This document shows, in pieces, positions 1 to 7,933 of a DNA stretch of 64,000 nucleotides. The DNA is from Streptomyces cyaneus (GTDB taxonomy: Bacteria > Actinomycetota > Actinomycetes > Streptomycetales > Streptomycetaceae), in assembly GCF_004028635.1 (NCBI RefSeq), contig NZ_ML138678.1:1116001-1180000 (forward strand), given 5' to 3'. Each line of letters opens with the position of its first letter. Position 1 is the first letter of the stretch. Position numbers and translations under genes: made by a program. A model generated the notes under the pieces. That model was not told where the DNA came from, did no database searches, and was given only the letters and a program-made list of their open reading frames with translations.

Positions 1-1284
1 CGGCGGTGCGCCCACCGACATCCCGGCCGCGAAGTACTCCTGCTGCGCCCAGGCGTCCGCGCCCCCGGGATGCACGCCGACCGCGAGGTCGTGCACGATG
101 CCGACCGGCATCCCCGCCTCCCGCGCGAGCCGCTGCGCGGCGGCCAGCTGGCCGTCGGTGAGCCATGCGAGACGGCAGTGGAAGTCGACCCGGTCCATCA
201 ACTCGCCCCGCGCGCGGGTGGTTTCGGGTGATCGCGGGTCCCGCAGCCCCTCCGGCCACCGCTGCCAGTCCGAGCCGTGCAGCTCGGCCAGCGCGCACCA
301 GGTGGCGTGGTCCTCCAGCGCGTCCCCCTCCTGCGCGAGGAAGTCGACGTACGCGGCTCGCCGCCCCGGCCCGAGCGGTACCTCGCGCACCAGCTCCAGC
401 GCCTCGCGCTTGGCCTCCCACACCGCGTCCCGGTCGATCAACTCCCCCTTCTCCAGTACCGCTTCACGCAGCCGCCCGGCCCGCTCCAGCAAGGTCCGCA
501 CGCGCTCACGGTCCTCGACGTGGGCGAACTCGGGCACGTCCTCGACCCGCAGGTGCACCGGGTCGGGGAAACGGCGGGAGGACGGGCGGTAGGGGGAAGG
601 GTCGGTCGGGGATCCGGGTACGGCCGCGTGCAGCGGGTTGACCTGCACGAATCCGGCGCCGAGCGCCCGCCCGGCCCAGGTGGCCAGCTCGCCGAGGTCG
701 CCGAGGTCGCCCATGCCCCAGGAGCGCCGGGAGAGGAGGGAGTAGAGCTGGACGAGGAGGCCGTAGGAGCGTCCGGTGGGTGTGGGCAGGCGGGGCGGGG
801 CGACGACCAGGTGACTGGACGCCGTACGGCCGTCGGGGGCGGTGGCCGTCAAACGGTGGACGCCGGGCGGGAGTTGGTCGGCCGTGGTGCGGCTCTCGCC
901 CTGCTCGGTCTCGATGTGCAGGTGGGTGCCGGACGGCAGCGCGGCCAGCGCCTCGGGCTCGGCCCCGCCCCAGCACACCACGGTCGGCGGCAGCAGCCGC
1001 TCACCCAGCTCCCGCTGCCGCGCGGCGAGCGCGGCACCGACTGCGCCGGGTGTGCTCGTGTCGACGTCGAGGGCGGCCAGGGCGAGGGTGAGCGCGGTGG
1101 CGGAGGCCGTGACCGTACGGTCCGCGGACGGCCGGTAGGAGGTGGCGACGCCGTGCAACTCGGCGAGCCGGGCCAGGTCGTCGGAGGGGAGATCCTCGGG
1201 GCTCTCGGGGCTCTCGGGGTTCTCGGGACCCTCAGGGCCCTCAGAACCCTCGGCAAGGGCTTCGGCCGACCGCTCTGCTGTCAT
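1..1284 (-). CDS. malQ: 4-alpha-glucanotransferase MalQ (C-terminus outside window)
   Basis: Amylomaltase of glycoside hydrolase family 77, which disproportionates maltodextrins in the cytoplasm. The frame is open from an ATG at 1284 to the window edge (about 428 residues). After an acidic Pro/Glu/Ser repeat near residues 12-33 (EGPENPESPE) and an N-terminal domain, the family signature SYGLLVQLYSLLSRRSWGMG is followed by VQVNPLHA and, near the edge, GIVHDLAVGVHPGGADAWA, the usual GH77 block before the catalytic acids. The nucleophile and acid/base regions lie beyond position 1, so activity cannot be judged. The ATG directly follows the TAG of the small upstream gene, with GAGG six bases before it, so the two are probably co-translated. 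Confidence 0.93.
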   Translation of the reverse strand, partial: MTAERSAEALAEGSEGPEGPENPESPESPEDLPSDDLARLAELHGVATSYRPSADRTVTASATALTLALAALDVDTSTPGAVGAALAARQRELGERLLPPTVVCWGGAEPEALAALPSGTHLHIETEQGESRTTADQLPPGVHRLTATAPDGRTASSHLVVAPPRLPTPTGRSYGLLVQLYSLLSRRSWGMGDLGDLGELATWAGRALGAGFVQVNPLHAAVPGSPTDPSPYRPSSRRFPDPVHLRVEDVPEFAHVEDRERVRTLLERAGRLREAVLEKGELIDRDAVWEAKREALELVREVPLGPGRRAAYVDFLAQEGDALEDHATWCALAELHGSDWQRWPEGLRDPRSPETTRARGELMDRVDFHCRLAWLTDGQLAAAQRLAREAGMPVGIVHDLAVGVHPGGADAWAQQEYFAAGMSVGAPP

Positions 1285-1557
1285 CTACGGCCTCGGGAAA
1301 TCCATGTCCATACCGGTGTCCATACCCGCATCCCAGACGGCTGCCTCACTCGTCAGCGGCGCGGCGTCGGCGAGCGGCGGCTCGCTGGTGAGGGGCTCGA
1401 CGTCGGGGAGGGGAGGTTCGCTGGTGAGGGGGGTTTCGGCGGAGGCGCCCTCGGCGCTGAAGACGCAGGCGTGCATCTCCGGTTCGGTGAAGACGCCTGC
1501 GTACATCGCGGGCTCGCTGGGCGCCTCGGGTTTGGACAGGGCCGATGCTGTGGGCAC
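1285..1557 (-). CDS. small acidic repeat protein coupled to malQ
   Basis: A 90-residue protein I do not recognise. The GTG start has a textbook AGGAGG six bases upstream, and the stop codon abuts the malQ ATG, which argues for a real gene. The protein is rich in Pro, Glu, Ala and Ser. It contains two related blocks, EPAMYAGVF and EPEMHACVF, then PLTSEPPL twice and a third PLTSEA, and ends in a Met/Asp stretch (GMDTGMDMD). There is no signal peptide or membrane segment and a single Cys. Function is unknown; position suggests a role with, or regulation of, malQ. Confidence 0.7.
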   Translation of the reverse strand: MPTASALSKPEAPSEPAMYAGVFTEPEMHACVFSAEGASAETPLTSEPPLPDVEPLTSEPPLADAAPLTSEAAVWDAGMDTGMDMDFPRP

Positions 1558-1729
1558 GGGTGCCCTCCTCTGCTAGTACGGCGTGCGGGTTACCGCAGCC
1601 CTACCCACCGGGCGCGGGGACAGACGTCCAGAAACGAACAACGTGCCTCGTCTCACATTCTGTTCCGCACATTCTGCTCCACAGGCCGCCCTTCTCGAAC
1701 TATTTTTCTGATCACTATTCACTCAGTAC

Positions 1730-1744
1730 ATGTACGCAGTACAT
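1730..1744. promoter_or_regulatory. PadR-type operator palindrome
   Basis: Perfect inverted repeat ATGTAC-GCA-GTACAT just before the padR start. It overlaps a second palindrome, GTACATGTAC (1726-1735). PadR proteins classically bind ATGT/ACAT dyads, so this is probably the autoregulatory operator of the downstream PadR-ABC operon. The very short distance to the start codon suggests a nearly leaderless message. Confidence 0.6.
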
Positions 1745-1754
1745 AATGGTCGGC

Positions 1755-2288
1755 ATGAGCACCCGCCACATCCTGCTGGGGCTGCTCGCCACGGGGCCGA
1801 GCCATGGCTACGACCTCAAGCGACGCCACGACGAACGTTTCCCGCAGGCCCGTCCGCTGGCCTACGGGCAGGTGTACACGACCTTGCAGCGGCTGGTCCG
1901 CGACGGGCTCGCCGAGGTCGACGGCACCGATTCGGACGGCGGTCCGGAGCGCACCGCGTACCGCTCGACGGACGACGGAGCGCGCGAACTGGCCAAGTGG
2001 GCCGGGGAGATCGCGCCACCCGCGCCGTTCGTGACGAACGAGATCTTCGCCAAGGTCGTCGTGTCGATCCTGTCGGGCGGCGACCCCGAGGCCTATCTGC
2101 GCGCCCAGCGCACCGCCCACATGGCGCGGATGCGGGAGCTCACGGCGGTCAAGACCGCGCCGGGCACCGATCTCGCGACCGTGCTCTCGGCGGACTACGC
2201 CCTCAACCACCTCGACGCCGACCTCCGCTGGATGACGACCACGGCGGCCCGGCTCACCACCCTGACCGCGGAGGTCGACGCAGCATGA
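1755..2288 (+). CDS. PadR family transcriptional regulator
   Basis: A 177-residue regulator with the PadR winged-helix signature near the N-terminus (RHILLGLLATGPSHGYDLK, then YTTLQRLVRDGL for the recognition helix and wing) and a C-terminal helical dimerisation region. It should repress the ABC operon it heads and respond to a substrate of that exporter. I chose the ATG at 1755; an in-frame ATG at 1746 is equally close to the operator, and neither has a clear ribosome site. The last four bases (ATGA) overlap the start of the ATPase gene, so the genes are co-translated. Confidence 0.85.
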   Translation: MSTRHILLGLLATGPSHGYDLKRRHDERFPQARPLAYGQVYTTLQRLVRDGLAEVDGTDSDGGPERTAYRSTDDGARELAKWAGEIAPPAPFVTNEIFAKVVVSILSGGDPEAYLRAQRTAHMARMRELTAVKTAPGTDLATVLSADYALNHLDADLRWMTTTAARLTTLTAEVDAA

Positions 2289-2983
2289 GCAACACAGGGG
2301 GAGGCGCGGTGCCGCTGCTGGCGGCCCGTGACCTCGTCAAGGCACACGGCAGGACCGAGGCCCTGCGCGGCGCCTCCGTCGAGCTGCGGGCCGGCGAGAT
2401 CCTCGCCGTCACCGGCGCCAGCGGCAGCGGAAAGTCCACGCTGCTGCACTGCCTGTCCGGCATCGTTCGCCCGGACAGCGGCTCGGTGACGTATGCCGGG
2501 GAGCGGCTGGACCGGCTGCCCGAGCGGCGGCTGAGCGAGCTGCGGCGTACGGAGTTCGGCGTGGTCTTCCAGTTCGGGCAGCTGATCCCGGAGCTGACGG
2601 CTCTGGACAACGTGGCGCTGCCCCTGCTGCTCGCCGGCGCGCGCAGGCAGGAGGCGCAGGCGAAGGCCGGTGAGTGGCTGGAGCGGTTCGGGGTGCGCGG
2701 GCAGGAGGAGCTGCGGCCCGGCGAGATGAGCGGCGGCCAGGCCCAGCGGGCGGCCCTGGCCCGGGCCCTGGTCACCGGCCCGAAGGTGGTCTTCGCGGAC
2801 GAGCCGACCGGGGCGCTGGACTCGCTGGCGAGCGAGCAGGTGATGACGGCACTGACGCACACGGCCCGCGAGTCGGGCACGGCGGTGCTGCTGATCACGC
2901 ACGACGCCCAGGTGGCGGCGTACGCGGACCGCGAGCTGCGGCTGACCGACGGGACCGTGACGCCGCTGGAGGTGGCGGCATGA
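2285..2983 (+). CDS. ABC transporter ATP-binding protein (MacB/LolD type)
   Basis: A 232-residue ATPase of the MacB/LolD/FtsE group. Walker A GASGSGKST is near residue 45, the Q-loop is in VVFQFGQLIPELT, the signature is MSGGQAQR (MSGGQ replacing LSGGQ), Walker B is VVFADEPTGALDS and the H-loop is LLITHDAQ. The start overlaps the padR stop and the stop overlaps the next small frame. It pairs with the FtsX-like permease downstream to form an exporter of peptides, antibiotics or lipids; the substrate is not visible. Confidence 0.93.
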   Translation: MSNTGGGAVPLLAARDLVKAHGRTEALRGASVELRAGEILAVTGASGSGKSTLLHCLSGIVRPDSGSVTYAGERLDRLPERRLSELRRTEFGVVFQFGQLIPELTALDNVALPLLLAGARRQEAQAKAGEWLERFGVRGQEELRPGEMSGGQAQRAALARALVTGPKVVFADEPTGALDSLASEQVMTALTHTARESGTAVLLITHDAQVAAYADRELRLTDGTVTPLEVAA

Positions 2984-3135
2984 GGTTCGAGTTCGAGCTC
3001 TGCGGTGGCGGGAGGATCGCCGCCCGACCGGAGGCGGCGACAGCCACGAGGCCCGCCGGACTCGGCGACGGCTTCCGGCTCCCCGGCACGACAGTGACCG
3101 GCACAACGGTGACCGGCCCGGAGGTGACCGCATGA
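2980..3135 (+). CDS. possible 51-residue coupled peptide between ATPase and permease
   Basis: The frame starts at the ATGA shared with the ATPase stop and ends at an ATGA shared with the permease start, so ribosomes could pass through all three genes. The product begins MRFEFELCGGG and ends with two Thr/Val/Gly repeats (GTTVTG). It matches nothing I know. It may be a real small subunit, or a spacer whose only role is to keep translation coupled. Confidence 0.35.
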   Translation: MRFEFELCGGGRIAARPEAATATRPAGLGDGFRLPGTTVTGTTVTGPEVTA

Positions 3136-4496
3136 GGGCCGACCTCCGGCTGGCCTGGCTGCTCACCCAGGGATCCGACCGGCGCGAGTGGTGGCGGGTC
3201 GTTCTCACGGCGGTCGGGGCGGCGCTCGCGACCGGGATCGGGCTGGCGGTGGCCGCGATCGCCTCGATCGAAGGGCAGTACTCGGTCTCCTTCGGCGCCG
3301 GACTCCTCGACCACCCCAGTGACCGGCAGGGCGTGATCATCGCCCTGTTGCTGCTGCTGGTCCCGGTGCTCGGGTTTCTCGGGCAGTGCGCCCGCGTGGG
3401 GGCGGTGCACCGTGACCGCCGACTGGCCGCGCTGCGGCTCGCGGGGGCCACGCCCCGCCAGGTCCGTCGGATCGCGGCCCTGGAGGCGGGGCTGGCCTGC
3501 CTGGTCGGTTCAGCGGTGGCCACGGTCTTCTCCGTCCTGCTTCTGCTGCGCCTGTGGCAGCACCCCGAGCCCCTGGCGTGGCTCGGCATCGCCCTGGTCG
3601 CCGTGGCCGTACCGGTGCTGGGCGCGGTGGTGAGCGCGCTGTCGCTGCGCCGGGTGGTGGCCTCGCCGCTGGGCTGGGTGCGGCGGGTGCGGCCGACGCA
3701 GGGGCCGGGGCGGGCATTCCTGGCGGTGACCGTGCTGCTGGCGGTGATGGCGGTGGTCGTCGGCCTGGCCGCGACCCTCGGCGATCCTCTGTTCGTCGGC
3801 CGCCCCCTCAAATTCGCCCTCGCCCCGCTGACGGTGTTCGCCCTGTGCCTGCTGATCGGCGTCTCGGCGGTGTGGCTGGCGGGCTGGTCGTCCCGGCGGC
3901 TGGGCACCGCGCTCGCCGCCCGCGCCCAGCGCCCGGCGCTGCTGATCGCGGCGGAGCGGCTGCGCGACGACCCGTGGGCGACGGCCCGTACGCATGCGGC
4001 GGTGCTGCTGGTGACGGTCGTGGGCACGGCCTTCGTCGGCATCCGCGCGGTGCTGTTGCAGGTGGTGGAGAACACCGAGCACCTGGCCGAGAACAGGTCG
4101 TACTACACCACCGGCCTGGACCTCTCCGGGGCCGCGATCCTGATCGCCCTGGCGCTGACCCTGTCGGCCCTGGCCGTGGGCACCGCCGAGTCGCTGGCCA
4201 CCCGGCGCCGGGGACTGGCCGCGCAGGCCGCGGCGGGGGTGCCGCAGAGTGTGCTCGGCCGGGCGCTGCTGCTGGAGACCGCGCTGCCGCTCGCGCCGTC
4301 GCTTCTGCTCGCGGGCGCCGGCGGCACGGCGATCTACGTGGGCTGGGCCACGATGATCGACGACGCCGTCGGGTCCGTACCGCTGATGCCGGTGGTGGTC
4401 CCGGTGGTCGTGTACGCCGCATGTCTGCTGGCGGCGGCCACCTCACTGCCCCTGCTGCACCGCTCGGTGCGCCCGGCGGAGCTGCGGTACGTGTGA
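3132..4496 (+). CDS. FtsX-like ABC transporter permease
   Basis: A 454-residue integral membrane protein with about eight to ten hydrophobic segments. The FtsX/MacB-type cytoplasmic motif LAALRLAGATPRQVRRIAALEA is near residues 95-115, and a second copy, LAAQAAAGVPQSVLGRALLLE, is near residue 360, so the protein has two FtsX-like halves. It is the membrane partner of the preceding ATPase. There is no long MacB periplasmic domain, which points to small hydrophobic substrates. The gene is followed by a strong hairpin shared with the convergent HNH gene. Confidence 0.88.
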   Translation: MRADLRLAWLLTQGSDRREWWRVVLTAVGAALATGIGLAVAAIASIEGQYSVSFGAGLLDHPSDRQGVIIALLLLLVPVLGFLGQCARVGAVHRDRRLAALRLAGATPRQVRRIAALEAGLACLVGSAVATVFSVLLLLRLWQHPEPLAWLGIALVAVAVPVLGAVVSALSLRRVVASPLGWVRRVRPTQGPGRAFLAVTVLLAVMAVVVGLAATLGDPLFVGRPLKFALAPLTVFALCLLIGVSAVWLAGWSSRRLGTALAARAQRPALLIAAERLRDDPWATARTHAAVLLVTVVGTAFVGIRAVLLQVVENTEHLAENRSYYTTGLDLSGAAILIALALTLSALAVGTAESLATRRRGLAAQAAAGVPQSVLGRALLLETALPLAPSLLLAGAGGTAIYVGWATMIDDAVGSVPLMPVVVPVVVYAACLLAAATSLPLLHRSVRPAELRYV

Positions 4497-4525
4497 GCTG
4501 CGGGTGAGGACGGCCCGGCGGCCAC

Positions 4526-4576
4526 GTGACCGTCCGGCCCCGGGGGCACGGGGGACCCTCGGGGCCGGACGGTCAC
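4526..4576. terminator. bidirectional hairpin terminator
   Basis: Two 17-base arms, GTGACCGTCCGGCCCCG and its exact complement, around an 18-base loop, placed between the convergent permease and HNH genes. There is no U-tract, as is common for Streptomyces terminators. Confidence 0.75.
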
Positions 4577-4612
4577 ACGCACGGCACGCCGGGTATGCGA
4601 AAGCCCGGATCG

Positions 4613-5149
4613 TCAGGCGGAAATGCCGTCGATCCGGGCCATGGCGTCCTCCGCGCCGAACGGCTGCAAGTACGGCAGCCAGCGCGGGTCCCTATGGCCG
4701 GTGCCGATGATGCGCCAGGCCAGACCGGTGGGTGGGGCGGGTTTGTGGCGCAGCCGCCAGCCGATCTCGAAGAGGTGTCGGTCGGCCTTCACGTGGTTGC
4801 AGCGGCGGCACGAGGCCACGACGTTGTCCCAGACGTGCTTGCCCCCGCGGCTGCGCGGAATGACATGGTCGACGCTGGTTGCGACGCCACCGCAGTACAT
4901 GCACCGGCCCCCGTCGCGCGCGAAGAGCGCCCTACGGGTAAGAGGAACGGGCCCCCTATAGGGAACCCGGACGAATCGCTTGAGCCGGACCACGCTGGGT
5001 GCGGGGACTGTGACGGTTGCGCTGTGCATGAAGGCGCCGGACTCCTCGAGGCATACGGCCTTGTTCTCGAGGACGAGGACGAGCGCGCGGCGGAGCGGTA
5101 CGACGCCGAGTGGCTCGTACGACGCGTTGAGGACCAGGACATGCGGCAC
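4613..5149 (-). CDS. HNH endonuclease family protein
   Basis: A 178-residue protein with the actinobacterial N-terminal block PHVLVLNASYEPLGVV and an HNH/McrA nuclease domain: CMYCG, then SVDHVIPRSRGGKHVWDNVVASCRRCN. The two CxxC pairs would bind structural zinc and DHVIPRSRGG holds the catalytic His. The GTG start at 5149 has AAGGAGG six bases before it and gives the usual family N-terminus, so longer upstream extensions are rejected. These proteins are conserved as single genes in actinobacteria; their cellular role is not established. Confidence 0.88.
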   Translation of the reverse strand: MPHVLVLNASYEPLGVVPLRRALVLVLENKAVCLEESGAFMHSATVTVPAPSVVRLKRFVRVPYRGPVPLTRRALFARDGGRCMYCGGVATSVDHVIPRSRGGKHVWDNVVASCRRCNHVKADRHLFEIGWRLRHKPAPPTGLAWRIIGTGHRDPRWLPYLQPFGAEDAMARIDGISA

Positions 5150-5466
5150 GGATGCCTCCTTGGGCGTCGGCGGCGCGTGGCTCGCGCCGGGACGATCTGG
5201 ACTCAGTCTCCCCTCTTGCCTGGTGAAACCGCCACCATCTCCCGGTAACGGGCTGGGAGTGTTTTCGACCACATCTGATTCATCCCCAGGACGACGAACT
5301 GTTCATCCCACCAGTTCATCCCCAGGTGGGCACCATTCCTCCCTCGAACATGGCGCCGATCCACACACGATGCCCCGATAGTGTGGTGGGCCTGCCCTGC
5401 CGGTGACCTTTTCGTGACCTTGACCATCTGCCGGTGGGGCGGGCCGCTGCACTGGAGGTACCAGCC
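5150..5466. repeat. divergent intergenic region with TTCATCCC iterons
   Basis: This 317-base gap between the HNH gene and mscS contains three copies of TTCATCCC at 5279, 5302 and 5315. The first and third extend to TTCATCCCCAGG. They may be protein binding sites for the divergent promoters. No gene was seen here. Confidence 0.4.
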
Positions 5467-6561
5467 GTGTCCTTGCCCGCCGTCCTACTGGCCGTCGGTT
5501 CGACCCCGTCGCCGTCCCCGTCGGAGACGACGACCCCGGCGGTCCCCACGATCCAGGACGCCCAGGAGAGCGCGACCAACGCCGCGAGCTGGGTCGAGCA
5601 GAACTGGTCGACCTGGCTCGCCATAGGTCTCAAGATCCTGCTGATCCTGGTGATCGCGGCGGTGCTGAGAATGGCGATCCGGCGGGCGATCACCAAGCTC
5701 ATAGACCGGATGAACCGCACGGCACAGGCGGTGGACGGCACGGCCCTCGGCGGCCTGCTGGTCAACGTCGAGCGGCGCCGTCAGCGCTCGCAGGCGATCG
5801 GCTCGGTCCTGCGCTCGGTGGCGAGCTTCCTGATCATGGGCACCGCGGCCCTGATGGTCCTCTCCACCTTCGACATCAACCTGGCCCCGCTGCTGGCCTC
5901 CGCCGGTGTCGCGGGCGTGGCGATCGGCTTCGGCGCCCGCAACCTGGTCACCGACTTCCTCTCCGGTGTCTTCATGATCCTCGAGGACCAGTACGGCGTC
6001 GGCGACTCGATCGACGCGGGCGTCGCCTCCGGCGAGGTCATCGAGGTCGGCCTGCGCGTGACCAAGCTGCGCGGCGACAACGGCGAGATCTGGTACGTCC
6101 GCAACGGCGAGGTCAAGCGGATCGGCAACCTCTCGCAGGGCTGGTCGACGGCCGGCGTGGACGTCACGGTCCGCTCCTCCGAGGACCTCGACAAGGTCAA
6201 GCGCAGCATCGACCAGGTCGCCGAGAAGATGAGCAAGGAGGAGCCCTGGAACGAGCTTCTCTGGGGCCCGATCGAGGTCCTCGGCCTGGACAGCGTGCTG
6301 CTGGACTCGATGGTCGTACGGGTCTCCGCGAAGACGATGCCCGGCAAGTCCCTGACGGTGGAACGCGAGCTGCGCTGGCGCATCAAGCGCGCCTTCGACG
6401 CCGCCGACATCCCGATCGTCGGAGGCGCCGTCCTCACCACGGAGGAGGCTGCCGCGAGCGACCCGACGGCCGGCATGGCGGCGCCGTCGGCGTACTCCAA
6501 CACGTCCTCTCCGCAGGCCCAGGCGGCTACCCCGCTGACGCCGCCGAGCGTGACGAAGTAG
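5467..6561 (+). CDS. small-conductance mechanosensitive channel MscS family
   Basis: A 364-residue channel that releases solutes during osmotic downshock. A short Ser/Pro/Thr-rich N-terminus is followed by transmembrane helices near residues 50-70 and 108-130, then the pore helix and beta domain: AGVAGVAIGFGARNLVTDF, IEVGLRVTKLRGDNGEIWYV and the signature NLSQGW. The C-terminal alpha/beta cage domain ends in a loose Ala/Pro tail. The GTG start at 5467 follows GGAGG by seven to eight bases; upstream in-frame codons lack this. Confidence 0.9.
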   Translation: MSLPAVLLAVGSTPSPSPSETTTPAVPTIQDAQESATNAASWVEQNWSTWLAIGLKILLILVIAAVLRMAIRRAITKLIDRMNRTAQAVDGTALGGLLVNVERRRQRSQAIGSVLRSVASFLIMGTAALMVLSTFDINLAPLLASAGVAGVAIGFGARNLVTDFLSGVFMILEDQYGVGDSIDAGVASGEVIEVGLRVTKLRGDNGEIWYVRNGEVKRIGNLSQGWSTAGVDVTVRSSEDLDKVKRSIDQVAEKMSKEEPWNELLWGPIEVLGLDSVLLDSMVVRVSAKTMPGKSLTVERELRWRIKRAFDAADIPIVGGAVLTTEEAAASDPTAGMAAPSAYSNTSSPQAQAATPLTPPSVTK

Positions 6562-6573
6562 GCACCGCCCACC

Positions 6574-6834
6574 TCAGTCGACCCACCCCCGCCACCGCGG
6601 CCACGGCGCCTCGCACCGCCCCTCGGCGATCGCCTTCTCGTACTCCCGCCGGCCGAGCTCGTCCAGCTCACGCTCGGTCAGCGGCTTGCTGTCGATGGTG
6701 GTGACCCGGGAGAAGGCGATCCGGCACTCGCCGTGCGGCACGGGCCGTGTCGCCCAGAAGACGAAGGACACGCCCGCGATGATCACGGCGAGCGAGGCGA
6801 GGGCGAGCAGGGCACGGCGACGGTCACGCGTCAT
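6574..6834 (-). CDS. small single-pass membrane protein
   Basis: An 86-residue protein with a basic N-terminus (TRDRRRALL), one membrane helix near residues 9-29, and an outward or periplasm-equivalent domain rich in Glu/Arg ending PWPRWRGWVD. Two Cys (ECRIAF and GRCEAPWP) may form a disulfide outside the membrane. I do not recognise the family. It converges on mscS with a 12-base gap. Start-site evidence is weak. Confidence 0.6.
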   Translation of the reverse strand: MTRDRRRALLALASLAVIIAGVSFVFWATRPVPHGECRIAFSRVTTIDSKPLTERELDELGRREYEKAIAEGRCEAPWPRWRGWVD

Positions 6835-6878
6835 CCGCGCAGCCTAGCCCCGGCCGTTCACGACACCGCCGGAACCGG

Positions 6879-7814
6879 TCACCGCGCCCAGGCGGGCGTC
6901 CAGGTCTGCGCGTGCGGGCGCTGGGTCCGGGTCGCGGCGAGGTGGGCGCGAAGATCCGCGAGGGTGGGGTGGGGGTTGTCGCCGCGCCAGAGCAGGGAGT
7001 GCGGGTAGACCGGGGCCGGGTCGCGCAGCGGGATGCGGCGCAGGTCCTGGTCGGCGGGCCAGACCAGGCGGGTGTCCGCGCCGACGAAGGTCGCCAGTAC
7101 GGCGGAGTCGGCGATCGTGTCGACGAGCGGCTCGGTGCCGAAGTCGGGGCCGGTCGCCTCGATGGTGAGCCCGAACCGGGCCGCGAGGGCGTCGTAGAAG
7201 GCGGCCCATTCGGTTCCCTCGACGATGCCCGGCATCCAGATCCGGTGTCCGGCGAGCTGAGCGGGTGTCACCGAGCGGGCTGCGGCGAACGGGTGCCCCG
7301 GTCCGGTCAGGAGCTGCACCGGCTCGTCGTGGACACGGACGGCCTCGATGCCGTCGGGCAGCTGCCGCGAAGGCACGGTCACGGCTCGGAAGGAGGCGTC
7401 GATGGTGCCTGCTCGCAGGGCCGCGACGGCCGCGTCGGCGGCGAAGAGGGTGACGACGTCGAGCTCGGTGTCGGGGTGGGCGCGGTGGAAGCCGTGCAGC
7501 AGAACCGCCGGGGCGAGGCGCCGGCCGATCACGTCGACGCGCAGCGCACGGCTGCCGGGCCGTACGGAGGCGACGGCCCGTTCCTCGGCCTGGAGGAGGG
7601 CGCGGGCGTGCGGCAGGAAGGCCTGGCCGTCGATGGTGAGCCGCGCCCCGCGCGGGGTGCGGGTGAACAGCTGTACCCCGAGGCGCTTCTCCAGCGTGGC
7701 GATGCGTTTGGAGACGGCTTGCTGGGTGATCGACAGGGTCGCGGCGGCGTCCTGGAACCGGCCCGCGTCCGCTGCGGCGACGAAGGTGCGCACGGCGTCG
7801 AGGTCCACGGCCAC
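6879..7814 (-). CDS. LysR family transcriptional regulator
   Basis: A 311-residue regulator. The N-terminal winged helix (residues 3-65) contains FQDAAATLSITQQAVSKRIA and LEKRLGVQLFTRTPRG; the rest is the periplasmic-binding-like effector domain. It is divergent from an MFS exporter, the usual LysR arrangement, so that gene is its likely target. Start is a GTG at 7814 (a second GTG is two codons in); there is no clear ribosome site and the message may be leaderless. Confidence 0.9.
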   Translation of the reverse strand: MAVDLDAVRTFVAAADAGRFQDAAATLSITQQAVSKRIATLEKRLGVQLFTRTPRGARLTIDGQAFLPHARALLQAEERAVASVRPGSRALRVDVIGRRLAPAVLLHGFHRAHPDTELDVVTLFAADAAVAALRAGTIDASFRAVTVPSRQLPDGIEAVRVHDEPVQLLTGPGHPFAAARSVTPAQLAGHRIWMPGIVEGTEWAAFYDALAARFGLTIEATGPDFGTEPLVDTIADSAVLATFVGADTRLVWPADQDLRRIPLRDPAPVYPHSLLWRGDNPHPTLADLRAHLAATRTQRPHAQTWTPAWAR

Positions 7815-7823
7815 AGCCTAGGC

Positions 7824-7858
7824 ATACAACCCTTGGTTGTATCCACGGACGCCGTGGA
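7824..7858. promoter_or_regulatory. double palindromic operator between LysR and MFS genes
   Basis: Two adjoining perfect inverted repeats: ATACAACC-CTT-GGTTGTAT (7824-7842) and TCCACGG-ACG-CCGTGGA (7842-7858). A further half-site, GGTTGT, lies at about 7864. LysR regulators bind interrupted dyads at both a recognition and an activation site, so this pair is the probable LysR binding region controlling both directions. Confidence 0.65.
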
Positions 7859-7933
7859 CGCCCGTTGGTTGTTTGATCTGGGGAATCGCCCCTCGCTTGG
7901 ATGGCTCCGGTCAACGTGAGGTTGGGGCTGGGC

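Noticed and set aside
1285..1557. RiPP precursor peptide
   Set aside because: Repeats and small size are suggestive, but there is no maturation enzyme or transporter linked to it and the neighbour is malQ.
277..1746. Long plus-strand open frame of 489 codons opposite malQ
   Set aside because: It is the GC-rich complement of malQ and its upstream gene; it has no family motifs and runs through the divergent promoter region.
2195..4075. Long minus-strand open frame across the ABC operon
   Set aside because: Low-complexity Arg/Ser/Pro product, antisense to well-supported ABC genes.
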